Position numbers and translations under genes: made by a program. Positions 9,254 to 17,973 of a stretch of DNA of 64,000 nucleotides are shown here, piece by piece. How positions within the stretch are numbered: the first letter of the stretch is position 1; every line of letters starts with the position of its first letter. Under the pieces are notes generated by a model. That model did no database searches. It saw nothing but the letters and a program-made list of their open reading frames with translations, and was not told the origin of the DNA. Location of the stretch: NCBI RefSeq assembly GCF_014697545.1, contig NZ_JACJSA010000018.1, positions 107,611 through 171,610 of the forward strand, written 5' to 3'. This DNA comes from Oscillatoria sp. FACHB-1407 (lineage in GTDB: Bacteria > Cyanobacteriota > Cyanobacteriia > Elainellales > Elainellaceae).

Positions 9254-9674
9254 AGTTGAGAGTCATAAAAGTTGATTCCATTTACTCTCTCATCATTGCA
9301 GAGCTTCAAGGTATTTCTGGAATTCAGCAATGAAGGCGATCGCTCTCAATACCTGGTCTGAGGCTAAGTTTCAAGTCTTGCATTTATAGCCCTACGCATA
9401 TGCATTAGGACATAAGGGGTTGTGGGGGTTGCGCCCCAGCCCTGTCAAGGTGTTAAATCCAGACTAGAGAATAATAGTGAAACCACGATTCCTCGTTCCG
9501 GATTTTTAGCCTCCCTAAAAAGGAAATTAGGTTTCCGAGCTGGGCTATCAAGCCGAACGGTGAAACCCAGCATCCTCGTTTACCACCTTGACAGGGCTGG
9601 GCGAAGCCCCCAAACCCTTTTACATTGCAGAACTTTGTGTTCGCAACACTAGTGCGATCGCGCCAGCAACACCC
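9254..9674. other. Spacer with a large inverted repeat and no gene
   Basis: Apart from the inverted-repeat element at 9415-9620 and HIP1 sites I see nothing coding here. It separates pseI/formyltransferase from the subtilase operon. Confidence 0.6.
9415..9620. repeat. About 200-bp element with inverted ends
   Basis: The ends are inverted copies: AGCCCTGTCAAGGTG near 9438-9453 is matched by CACCTTGACAGGGCT near 9585-9599, and the outer parts (TGGGGGTTGCGCCCC and GGGCGAAGCCCCCA) also pair imperfectly. The about 130-base middle carries no convincing gene. The size and structure suggest a small non-autonomous element or a very long hairpin. No transposase is nearby. Confidence 0.6.
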
Positions 9675-9983
9675 TTAAAAAAGATAAAAAGGGTCTACTG
9701 TAGCAGAACTCGCAACTTGCACCCGTGAATGGCTGATAAAAGCATTGATGAATTTGGGATATGCGGTTAAAGCAATTGCATTAGCCCGTGAAATAATCCG
9801 ACAAAAAGAGGGGGTTTCATTGGTTTGATCTACGACTTCTTGGAGAACTTGTTTAGCTAGTTCTTCTTCCCATACCTTTGGTGAGTCCTGGTTGTGTCCC
9901 ACAAGAATGAAAATAGCATCAATCAATATGTCTTCACGAGCATTTTGCAGATGGCGACTGAGGCGAGGATCAAGATAGTGCAT
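9675..9983 (-). CDS. Small protein, possible detached subtilase propeptide/inhibitor
   Basis: About 102 residues when started at ATG 9983, overlapping the end of the subtilase gene by 14 bases. It has no signal peptide or membrane segment. The C-terminal half (RANAIALTAYPKFINAFISH, then a VQVASSA-type strand) resembles the last part of subtilase propeptides (I9-like), in which a strand is followed by a helix over Leu/Ile residues and a final strand ending at the protease. The neighbouring subtilase lacks a propeptide, which fits a role as chaperone or inhibitor in trans. This is pattern recognition, not a firm family assignment. It may simply be an uncharacterised protein. Confidence 0.6.
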   Translation of the reverse strand: MHYLDPRLSRHLQNAREDILIDAIFILVGHNQDSPKVWEEELAKQVLQEVVDQTNETPSFCRIISRANAIALTAYPKFINAFISHSRVQVASSATVDPFYLF

Positions 9984-10872
9984 TACATACTCCCAGTGCT
10001 GTCTCTTTTGAAGCAAGCAGCGTTTCCAAAGCCCCTACCGGATTGACAAGACCACACCCCATTCGCTGAGGATCAACATCAGGCAGTAGTATACAACTTT
10101 TTAGTAAAGCATGCTCAATTTCATCAACAGTAGCATCAGGTTTTGCCTGGAATAAAAGCGCAGCAACCCCTGCCACATGAGCGGCTGCCATCGAAGTTCC
10201 ACTTTGTTTACTCAACCCTCCACCGGGTTTGGTAGAAAGAATATCGACACCTGGAGCAACTAAGTTTGGTTTAATTGGGTCGTTGGGGCGGTCGAACACT
10301 TGACTGCTCGAAAAGTTTGCCACCCGATTGTTTTGATCGACTGCACCAACGGCAAGAACGCCGGGGTAGTTGGCAGGAGAATAGGAGCTTCTACGTCCTG
10401 AGTTTCCGATCGGGACAATACACAACACCTCTTGTTGCCGAAGTCTTGCCAGCACGGTTTCAAATAAGGGATTGTAGCCTGGCATGCCCAGAGATACGCA
10501 AACCACCCGCACCCTCTGGTCAAACATCCAATCTAAACCGCACAGGACTCTGATTAAGGGTTTTCTCCCTTCGATCACCATGCCAGAACAGAGTTTAGCA
10601 TCTGGGGCAATGCCAATGGCTTGTCCATCAACTGTGCCCCCACAAATAATGCCTGCGGTATGGGTGCCATGATCACTGGAATCATGAGGAAGTGTATTGG
10701 GAAGGATTTCGCCGTTCTCATCGAACTGGGCAAATGTGGTAATGCGATCGCACAAAGCAGGATGCGCCCCATCTATACCCGTATCCAAATGTCCTACCTT
10801 GACCCCTGCCCCTGTAAAGCCGTGTTGCCAACAGCAGTCAAGGTTGAGACACCCAAGATTCCAGCCCATCAT
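9970..10872 (-). CDS. Subtilisin-like serine protease (S8), no signal peptide or propeptide
   Basis: A 300-residue S8 peptidase with the complete triad: Asp30 in GHLDTGIDG, His68 in DHGTHTAG and the serine near residue 229 in SGTSMAAAHVAG. The oxyanion asparagine is in IVPIGNSGRRSS. The catalytic domain starts almost at residue 20, so there is neither an export signal nor an N-terminal propeptide. The enzyme is probably cytoplasmic and mature as made. Its start overlaps the stop of the 1482-residue protein by four bases (10869-10872), and its end overlaps the small downstream gene. The three genes are therefore translationally coupled, and the natural substrate may be the large upstream protein. 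Confidence 0.9.
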   Translation of the reverse strand: MMGWNLGCLNLDCCWQHGFTGAGVKVGHLDTGIDGAHPALCDRITTFAQFDENGEILPNTLPHDSSDHGTHTAGIICGGTVDGQAIGIAPDAKLCSGMVIEGRKPLIRVLCGLDWMFDQRVRVVCVSLGMPGYNPLFETVLARLRQQEVLCIVPIGNSGRRSSYSPANYPGVLAVGAVDQNNRVANFSSSQVFDRPNDPIKPNLVAPGVDILSTKPGGGLSKQSGTSMAAAHVAGVAALLFQAKPDATVDEIEHALLKSCILLPDVDPQRMGCGLVNPVGALETLLASKETALGVCNALS

Positions 10873-13800
10873 GCTGATTTAAACTCCCGTCTCATTTCGT
10901 CTCCCTTTAAACCAGACACTACCCCAGCACAAACAATATCAATCAATCCTAGTGTCAGCTTTGATTGAGGTCCACCATAGTTAAGGAAAGCAAAGAACGA
11001 CGGAAAGATGGCAATATATTCTCCAGATTGGCGGATTGACTCCTTGTGCGTTTTGCTGGCTCGACTGTCACCCTCCTTAGCATTATCGTTCAGTGAAGTC
11101 ACCAGGTATTTAGTGGTAATGCCCAAATCAATTGCCGCAAAGAGCATTGCCAGGACGGGCATAGTTTTCTCCACGGCGTCCTCAACCTTGGTGGGATCCT
11201 TTTTATGGATTGCACGTTTGATTCGGGTTTTTGCTACCAAGAGTGCAACTACATCGATCCCTAAAGCAAACGATCGCCATCCCCACATCACCCGTTCCCA
11301 ATATTTGTCTGGGTTTTTTGGCTCAGTAACCTTAAACTCAGCAACATTGTAGGGTCGTCCTCCATCAAAATCGGGGGAGTCAGGAAAACTCGACAGCCAG
11401 CTAAAGAATTGCAGCAAAGTGCTCACCACCTCAAACCCTAAATGCTCTTTTGGGGAGGCATCGAGCAAACTGGTGACTAAGCCATTGATCGTATCCGCAA
11501 TAAATCCAGTCACCATCCAACCTTGCACTGAGGCAGTTTGAGATAAAGCAAGTTTGGCTTCTGAACCCGCCAGCAGTTTGTAGGTGATCGTCACCGGAAT
11601 TGCTAGCAGCAGCGTCGTGAGGTTCAGTAGATTGAATTTATCAATCTTGAGTACTTTCTTAAACAACGCCGTGACGAACGGAATGTTAATCTCGGCGTTG
11701 ATTAGCGATTTAAACTGACCGATCGCACTCGCAATACACTTCAGGAAGGCTTCTGCAATGCCTTTGATAAAATCAAATGCCGTATTGACTACGCCTTTGA
11801 TCATTTCTAGAAGGGCAATCAGGGCAAACTGGGGTTGGGTTGGTGCAGCAATTAAGAGCGCGATCGTTTCTGTCAATCCAGCCAGACCTTTCAACAACAT
11901 ATCAACAACTGCTTTGCTACTCGACTGAAAAGTGGAGAAAAAGGCAGCGACAGGATCAGTTCCACTAGGGGATGGAGAAACCGCTTTTGTAGTATCTGAA
12001 AAGGATGAGGAATTGCTGGTCAGTTTTGAGAGTAGCCATTCAAGCGTTTCCGGCAGTTTGGGCTGCTGATCGATCTTCTCCGTATCCTTTTTGAGGCGAT
12101 TTAGTGTTTCATCCAGTCCGCTGTTCACCGCGTTCTTGACGGTATCTACCAACTCATTGACAGGTGCGATCGCCGCGATCGCCGCCTTTTGGGCAAAGTC
12201 GAAGCCATCATTCACTTTTAATGCCAACATTCGCTGAGTTGCCAGGATATCGTCCCAGTTGAAGAGCGATCGTAAATACTCTGCTAGCTTCTTCGCAGCC
12301 ACCTCAATTTTCCCGACGACCCCTTCCACAAACGCGGCTGCTTTTTCTGCTGTGTCGATCACAAACCGCGTCACCTCTCCAGCCGCATCGACTACAACAG
12401 CAACGACTTGTTTAACAGTGTCAACAACTTTATTTACTGCGTTTACAATTCCAGTCGCCACATTTTGAACCACTCCCACCACAACAGACACAGCACTGTT
12501 GACAGCATCTTTGATTCGCCTAAAAACATTCTTGAAACTAAATCCCTGTGCCAGTGGTCCACTGGCTTGAGTCAATAACTGGGCAAAATCTTCCTCTTCT
12601 AACTCCTGTTCAGTAATTTGACTAGAAGCATTAATATTGACGTTTAATGACCTGTTTTCTCCCTCACCTGGTTCTCGATTGGTTTCTTGTCGAAAATTGA
12701 GTCGCCAAGGCTTTTCAATGGCATCAGCAGAAATCACCCGATCAATTAACTGATCGTCTTCATCAACCGCAACGTAGCTCAAAGTTCTCATTGTTTTAGC
12801 CACGGTTCGCTGCACATTTGCCACCTCCGCTGCGGTGTATTTCGTCTGATTCACCAACTGATCACCCGCCGCATCTTTTGCATCCCACAACGCATCTTCA
12901 TCCAGATCTGCGAGCTGCCGATGTGCCTCCCGATCGGGGAAAATTACAATCCGCTCATGGGCTTGCATTGTGTTGGTACGGATCTTCAATCCTGGTGTGT
13001 TAATGCCCTCTGCTTCAGAGGTAATCATGAGACGGTTCATGGCGTTGGGAGAAAGCTTGATGGAGCGATCTTCATCAACTTCATAATCTGTTCCGTCCAC
13101 CTCAAATTTAGTTAAATCAGTTGCCCACACTTCTACTTCTGTTACTTCTGGTAGGAACTTGAGGATCGTTCGGTATGAAGTAAGATCCTGGAATGTTTCT
13201 CCTACCAGTTTGTAATCCTGGCTGAGGCTAATGCTAAAAGACACATTAGCCTTCTTAGGTGGAATATTGCGCCAAATCTTGGCTGAAGAGATCTGATCAT
13301 TGCCAATTTGAGAGGTGCTTAAGTCGGGAATATTCTCCACAATATCTTCAATCTCTTTTTCTCGATCTTGTGAAGTGACTCCATAATCTGAACCAGAATA
13401 AAGTGTTATACCCGTCTCGGGTCCAAGACGAATAGAGGATATAACATCATTGAATCCTTCAATTACTCCAAAATCGCTACAGCTATTGTATAGAATCCAA
13501 GTTTTTCCCCAGTAGGCAGGCTGTTCATAAAAGGCAGCTTCTCCAGGTAAAAGTTCACCGACTTGATTCTCACTTCCAGCGATCTTCAAGATTCGGTTAA
13601 AAATTGCTCTGTTCTCACGCTCACTTGTCCATTCAAAGTGTCCTATCTGCGTCTGAGCCAACCTATTAAAGTGTTCTACCTGAGCCTGAGTTAGATCATT
13701 AAATTGTTCTATTCGAGCCTGGGTCAACTCAAACTTTTCCCATGCTCTAAGGGCAGAACGATTTGCAACAACTTCTCGTCCACCGCCCCCCTCAGCAGAA

Positions 13801-15317
13801 AAATACTTCTCGTCTTGAGTCTTAAAGGCAACTCGATTATTATCAAGCTCAATCAGTTCATAGTTGTACTTAGCACTAGAGTCAGCTAAAACAAAATTGG
13901 GATCTTCACTTAAGTAGCGCAGGTAAAGCTCTCGTTGAAATGATTTCAAGGCAACTGTATTATCTTGAAGTTTAATAAGTTCAAATATCGAATCAACACC
14001 CGGATTTGAAGCATTAGCCCAAATTGCTCCCTTACGGCTTTCTACTTCGTTGTTTCTGGCACGAAGATATTGTCCATTACGGGCTTTAAGTAGAATTAGA
14101 TTACTACGAGGTTTCAATCTAAGCCAGAAATCTCCTTGCTGATTAGTCAAGGAAAAGCGATGAAAATCCGTTTTTTCTCTCTCTACAAAAACTGGAATTT
14201 GGGGTACTGCTTCATCAATTTGTATTCCAGATGCACTATGGCTCGACGAGAATGATGAACCAGGCAGTAACTGTATCCACAATCTTTCTGCATTGACATG
14301 AAAATCAAAGAGTTCAAAGGCTGTAATACGCGAATTAGTAGCCAGCGAAGGATAAGCAAGACTGAGGTATTGACCATTAGGTGCCAAAATAGCCCATTTG
14401 CCAGTGAAAGGTTTACCAACCGTTGACCAGATACGCACAGACTTTGGTGATCCTGCCAGTCTTGTTTGAGACAATTTGGGTAAATCAGCAGCAACTTCCT
14501 GAAAAGTTCCACTAAAGTGAGAGTCTTTATACAAAGTAACGCCTGTATCAGGTCCAAGCCGCAGTTTTTCAAAGGAAGATGTAATCTGACTCAGATCTGC
14601 CACATCAGTAGTCCAGATTCGAGTGACATCATCATCGGCTGCTGTCTTCAGCTCAAATTCACCCTTCCTAAGTGGAGGAACTAAGGCAGAAATCTGCTGA
14701 TCGGATAAGGCACGATCGTAGATTCGCAAATCTTCAAACTCAGCCTTTGGAGGAGCAAGAAAACCAGGATTTGCTTTTCCTGTTCTTAATTCATTGCCAT
14801 TGCTAATATTAGCAACGCCACCTACAGACCGCTGGGCTGATAATGTGCCATCAATATAAAGTCTGAGTTCTTGTTGCTCTCGTACAACTGCAATATGATG
14901 CCAAGTGCCATCGCTCAATTTTGAACTACTGTCAAGCCCTATGTAGTGAGTCGCACTACTGTTTTCACAAATTTCTGTACAAATATATTGTTCAGAATTA
15001 ACTCGGATAGTAAAAAAGTTTCCATAAGAATCTGTAGTTCGATTTCCCAATAGTTCCACTCCCTTGGAACCGATTGCAATTTTGACCCCAAAAGCAACGG
15101 TAAAATCTGCGCGACCGAATTGACCAACCGCTTGCCCTAGCGAGATAAAGGAATCGACAGAGCCATTTAGAGCAACCGCCTTGCCAATACGTCCTCGTCC
15201 ATTCCAGCTTGCCTTGGAAACTGTGGCAGTTATCCCACTAACAGTATCTCTTGTGCCAGAACTGCTGACTTCTGCAAATGTCCAGTGATACTTAGGGGTA
15301 TGGGCTGAGGTTGACAT
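10869..15317 (-). CDS. Giant mosaic protein: LamG, crystallin-like, beta-trefoil, amphipathic helices
   Basis: 1482 residues, function unknown. Residues about 5-210 are a LamG/concanavalin-like lectin (GTWHHIAVVREQQELRLYIDG, FEDLRIYDRALSDQQI). Two beta/gamma-crystallin-like segments follow near 240-295 and 600-680 (GVTLYKDSHFSG, GITLYSGSDYG). Between them are beta-trefoil/fascin-like repeats (YLRARNNEVESR, YFSAEGGGGREVVANRS). Three 11-residue repeats (LTQARIEQFND, LTQAQVEHFNR, LAQTQIGHFEW) lie near 548-580. Residues about 930-1080 are Val/Ala-rich amphipathic helices, and the C-terminal 300 contain several hydrophobic segments. There is no signal peptide. It is the first gene of the operon with the subtilase. 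It could be a membrane-acting effector or a structural lectin. Confidence 0.8.
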   Translation of the reverse strand: MSTSAHTPKYHWTFAEVSSSGTRDTVSGITATVSKASWNGRGRIGKAVALNGSVDSFISLGQAVGQFGRADFTVAFGVKIAIGSKGVELLGNRTTDSYGNFFTIRVNSEQYICTEICENSSATHYIGLDSSSKLSDGTWHHIAVVREQQELRLYIDGTLSAQRSVGGVANISNGNELRTGKANPGFLAPPKAEFEDLRIYDRALSDQQISALVPPLRKGEFELKTAADDDVTRIWTTDVADLSQITSSFEKLRLGPDTGVTLYKDSHFSGTFQEVAADLPKLSQTRLAGSPKSVRIWSTVGKPFTGKWAILAPNGQYLSLAYPSLATNSRITAFELFDFHVNAERLWIQLLPGSSFSSSHSASGIQIDEAVPQIPVFVEREKTDFHRFSLTNQQGDFWLRLKPRSNLILLKARNGQYLRARNNEVESRKGAIWANASNPGVDSIFELIKLQDNTVALKSFQRELYLRYLSEDPNFVLADSSAKYNYELIELDNNRVAFKTQDEKYFSAEGGGGREVVANRSALRAWEKFELTQARIEQFNDLTQAQVEHFNRLAQTQIGHFEWTSERENRAIFNRILKIAGSENQVGELLPGEAAFYEQPAYWGKTWILYNSCSDFGVIEGFNDVISSIRLGPETGITLYSGSDYGVTSQDREKEIEDIVENIPDLSTSQIGNDQISSAKIWRNIPPKKANVSFSISLSQDYKLVGETFQDLTSYRTILKFLPEVTEVEVWATDLTKFEVDGTDYEVDEDRSIKLSPNAMNRLMITSEAEGINTPGLKIRTNTMQAHERIVIFPDREAHRQLADLDEDALWDAKDAAGDQLVNQTKYTAAEVANVQRTVAKTMRTLSYVAVDEDDQLIDRVISADAIEKPWRLNFRQETNREPGEGENRSLNVNINASSQITEQELEEEDFAQLLTQASGPLAQGFSFKNVFRRIKDAVNSAVSVVVGVVQNVATGIVNAVNKVVDTVKQVVAVVVDAAGEVTRFVIDTAEKAAAFVEGVVGKIEVAAKKLAEYLRSLFNWDDILATQRMLALKVNDGFDFAQKAAIAAIAPVNELVDTVKNAVNSGLDETLNRLKKDTEKIDQQPKLPETLEWLLSKLTSNSSSFSDTTKAVSPSPSGTDPVAAFFSTFQSSSKAVVDMLLKGLAGLTETIALLIAAPTQPQFALIALLEMIKGVVNTAFDFIKGIAEAFLKCIASAIGQFKSLINAEINIPFVTALFKKVLKIDKFNLLNLTTLLLAIPVTITYKLLAGSEAKLALSQTASVQGWMVTGFIADTINGLVTSLLDASPKEHLGFEVVSTLLQFFSWLSSFPDSPDFDGGRPYNVAEFKVTEPKNPDKYWERVMWGWRSFALGIDVVALLVAKTRIKRAIHKKDPTKVEDAVEKTMPVLAMLFAAIDLGITTKYLVTSLNDNAKEGDSRASKTHKESIRQSGEYIAIFPSFFAFLNYGGPQSKLTLGLIDIVCAGVVSGLKGDEMRREFKSA

Positions 15318-15507
15318 GGGGCTTTCTCCTGATTTTGAAACGGGTTCGTTCTGAAGCCTAACGGTAGAGTGAGGTGGTGGAAGACCAGCTTAAAATTAGC
15401 TAAAAAGCTTTGTCCTGACTGCGTTGGGCGATCACTTAGTTCGCAGCTAGATTACATCGAGTGCAGTGCAAGTTCTTGCATTGGATTGCCGCTTTTGCAC
15501 AGAATTG

Positions 15508-16434
15508 CTATGACTTGGAAAATTTTTTTGGGGTCACGCCTGTTAACCGCTTAAAGTGGCGATTGAGATGGCTTTGATGAGTAAAACCGCAAGCGATCGC
15601 CACCTCTGAAATTCCCATCTTTCCATCTTTTAACAACAGCTTTGCTCGCTCCACTCGCTGTCGGATCACATACTGATGGGGTGTAACACCAGTTGATTGT
15701 TTGAACGATCGACAGAAGTGATAGGCACTAAGTTGAGCGATCGCAGCTAATTCCTCCAAACTCAACTCCTGGTCTAGATGTGCATCAATGTAGTCAACCA
15801 CAAGTTTCAGTTGCGTGGGAGACAAGCCACCCACATAGTGAATAGATTTGTGAGTGTGTGCTGAATAATTCCTCAGCAGATGGACTGCCAGGGCAGTTGC
15901 CATTGTCTCCGCATACAGCTTTCCACCGGGTCGATGGGATTCTAAATCTGCTTTGAGTGCCAGCCCAATCTGAAGAATGAGGGGGTCGTACAGTGGTTTT
16001 TGAGGCAGTAGCTCAACCTGATCAACCGCTAACAATTCTGCGGCGTTGCGAGTCAGCAACTTTGGTTTCAAATCGATGGCGAATCCTTCGTGCTGTTGAT
16101 TCCACGCACCCCAGTGAACGTGGTGCATGGGCACAAGGGTCATGCCTCCGTGAAAGAGCATCTGCCGCTGCACCCGCCCGTTTGCAATCCCCTCGATTTG
16201 CCAATCGAGCTGAAAACCCTGTCCAAGCGTAACCGCGATCGCATAATGATCAAAGCAAAGGTTTGGGGTTTCTCCTGCTGGTACAGGATGACGGTACTCT
16301 AAGCTGAAACTGCTCCATCCCGCTTCGGCACTCGTCAGCTTAGGGGGTAGTGGGTATTGATCAGAATATCGTGGCGGAGAATCAGAATCGTCATGAGGCT
16401 GGCTTTGCTCAGAGTTTGAGGGCGATCGCGACAT
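15508..16434 (-). CDS. AraC-family transcriptional regulator
   Basis: A 308-residue regulator. Residues about 205-305 hold the double helix-turn-helix of AraC/XylS proteins, with ELSLEELAAIAQLSAYHFCR as the first helix pair and ISEVAIACGFTHQSHLNRHF as the second, ending in GVTPKKF. The N-terminal 190 residues are a cupin-like sensory region with no recognisable ligand signature. The first 35 residues are polar and low in complexity. It lies on the same strand about 190 bases upstream of the mosaic-protein operon, so it may control it. That link is inferred from position only. Confidence 0.9.
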   Translation of the reverse strand: MSRSPSNSEQSQPHDDSDSPPRYSDQYPLPPKLTSAEAGWSSFSLEYRHPVPAGETPNLCFDHYAIAVTLGQGFQLDWQIEGIANGRVQRQMLFHGGMTLVPMHHVHWGAWNQQHEGFAIDLKPKLLTRNAAELLAVDQVELLPQKPLYDPLILQIGLALKADLESHRPGGKLYAETMATALAVHLLRNYSAHTHKSIHYVGGLSPTQLKLVVDYIDAHLDQELSLEELAAIAQLSAYHFCRSFKQSTGVTPHQYVIRQRVERAKLLLKDGKMGISEVAIACGFTHQSHLNRHFKRLTGVTPKKFSKS

Positions 16435-16860
16435 CGTTTATATGCCCCCACAGATTGCAAGGCGATCGCGATTCCATTGAGCTTTATGACTAAACAGCAG
16501 AGATGGAGGTGACTGCAAGACAATGGCTTTTGCGGTACTCAGGATTGGGGGTTGATCCTCTGGCATAAGCTGAACCCTAGATCATTCAATTTTGATGCAT
16601 GTGATTGCTTTGCTCAGAGCCTTATCAAAGTCCATGGTTTATTTTCAAAAATCGTTTTTTAAGGTGTGGTTCACTAGGGAGATGGCTCTTGGTGGCTTTG
16701 AAGCACTATAAATCGTCTCTTGCCATTACTCAATAGCCTCCTCTAGATGCTTTCACCTGACTGTTTATTTCGATACCAAAGCAATTAGAACAAAGAAGCG
16801 ATCGCTCTCCTACATGACAAAGCGATCGCCTCTATTCATCTTCAACTTCAACTTCTATCT
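16435..16860. other. Spacer upstream of the AraC regulator
   Basis: No gene seen. It holds HIP1 octamers (16798-16830, 16462-16470) and would contain the promoter of the AraC gene and the end of the 16861-17334 transcript. No clear terminator hairpin is visible. Confidence 0.5.
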
Positions 16861-17334
16861 TTAGCTTTGTGGCTCAACTTGAGGCTGAGCTTTACGGGTC
16901 TTACGAAACCGCTGTGCTAGATCATCTTTAACCTCATCTAAACCCACGCTCTTGCCCACTGTTTTGATGGAACTATAGGCAACTCGTGCAGCCGCATAGG
17001 CTTCACTGCCCGCCACCATTTGAGTATCTTCTACTAACTCTCGTAACTGACTGAGGGATTGCAGAACAGGGTTCAAAGCTTCAAACAATGCCAGATCCCG
17101 ACGAGCCTCCTCAATATTCAAGCAACGAGGCATCAAGTTGGAATACTGAGTGGCAACGTCGAGGGCTTTAACGACAAAGGTCTGAGACTTAAGCCCTAAT
17201 TTAGCGATTTGACGACGTTCAGTAGGGGTTAAACCTGTGAGAAAAGATAGTTTTTGGCGAATAGCGTCTAGGGCAGCGAGCACTTCATCAACTTCAGCAG
17301 GTGGGAGAATGGCATCAATCGTACGAATCGTCAT
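16861..17334 (-). CDS. Conserved-looking protein of unknown function, 157 residues
   Basis: A soluble, mostly helical protein without signal peptide or membrane segment. The N-terminus MTIRTIDAILPPAEVDEVL is followed by GLTPTERRQIAKLGLKSQTF, a region of long Leu/Ala-rich helices, and a basic, Gln/Pro-containing tail. I do not recognise the family. It begins with ATG at 17334 behind an AGGAG-like sequence (GGAGTCAATAA). It stands alone between the AraC gene and the tandem-repeat spacer. Confidence 0.7.
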   Translation of the reverse strand: MTIRTIDAILPPAEVDEVLAALDAIRQKLSFLTGLTPTERRQIAKLGLKSQTFVVKALDVATQYSNLMPRCLNIEEARRDLALFEALNPVLQSLSQLRELVEDTQMVAGSEAYAAARVAYSSIKTVGKSVGLDEVKDDLAQRFRKTRKAQPQVEPQS

Positions 17335-17472
17335 TTATTGACTCCTTTAGGATAAGAAGATGCACCGTTTAAAGTGCAATAGAGCATTATTTTTCGTTCA
17401 GTAATGCTTTATTCTGAAATTCCCGAAATGGATGGATCACTAACTCCGTAACAGCACCGAAAATTTTCTAGA

Positions 17473-17491
17473 CGGAGATTAAGTCTCCGTG
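17473..17491. repeat. Perfect 7-bp inverted repeat
   Basis: ACGGAGA and TCTCCGT flank a five-base loop. It lies upstream of the 16861-17334 gene rather than behind a gene, so an operator or extragenic palindrome is more likely than a terminator. Confidence 0.5.
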
Positions 17492-17579
17492 AATTTTGTG
17501 ATGGTTAGAGGGAATGAAGTCTCTTGGAATGCCATCGAAGCAGCCAGGAATATCAACGGAGTCACTTAGAAACCCAACG

Positions 17580-17760
17580 AAGAGACTTTGAGCGGCAACG
17601 AAAGGACTTTAAGTGATCTGAATCACACTCAAAGTGACAATGAAGGAACTCTGAGCGGCAATGAAGGGACTTTAAGTGATTCGAATCACACTTGAAGTGA
17701 CAACGGAAGGACTCGAAGAGACAACGAAGGGACTTCAAGTGATCTAAGTCACACTTTAAG
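17580..17760. repeat. 63-bp tandem repeat, about three units, built of 21-bp subunits
   Basis: AGCGGCAA-type starts recur at 17591, 17654 and (diverged, AGAGACAA) 17717, exactly 63 bases apart. Each unit consists of three related 21-mers. The third 21-mer contains a palindrome: GTGATCTGAATCAC at 17613, the perfect GTGATTCGAATCAC at 17676 and GTGATCTAAGTCAC at 17739. On the minus strand the array stays open as a Cys/His/Ser-rich 76-residue frame (17562-17792) with a seven-residue periodicity, but it has only a TTG start and no ribosome-binding site. Confidence 0.75.
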
Positions 17761-17856
17761 CCACTCCAACCTAGATTTACAGCCGCTTTCAATTGCTGGG
17801 GTATGCTAATTAAAGTGGAGACTGTAAATTAAAACGTGTCTGTTCCCGTTTCTACC

Positions 17857-17879
17857 CACCCGCGACTAAAGTGCGGGTG
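17857..17879. repeat. 7-bp hairpin with short loop
   Basis: CACCCGC at 17857-17863 pairs with GCGGGTG at 17873-17879, followed on the plus strand by AAAATA. It lies just behind pseG (minus strand) and could act as its terminator or be the remnant end of a small mobile element. Confidence 0.4.
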
Positions 17880-17973
17880 AAAATAGAGCGAAGGCAAAGC
17901 CTATCTTTACACAAAATTCTGAACATATCCGTTGCTGGGCTATTCACTCCCTGCTCCCTATCTCATAACAGGT

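Larger units (their letters stand above)
17335..17973. other. Spacer with hairpins and 63-bp tandem repeats
   Basis: Contains a perfect 7-bp hairpin (ACGGAGA, 5-base loop, TCTCCGT; 17473-17491), the tandem repeat at 17580-17760 and a second hairpin (CACCCGC/GCGGGTG; 17857-17879). No convincing gene is present. Confidence 0.6.

Noticed and set aside
9415..9620. Insertion sequence
   Set aside because: No transposase reading frame; only inverted ends.
10869..15317. Gasdermin-like pore former
   Set aside because: No gasdermin-like domain can be seen; only the gene arrangement is comparable.
17580..17760. CRISPR array
   Set aside because: Units are directly adjacent without unique spacers and there are no cas genes.
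17562..17792. Cys/His-rich 76-residue frame over the tandem repeat
   Set aside because: Only a TTG start, no ribosome-binding site, and the periodic sequence follows directly from 21-bp DNA repeats.
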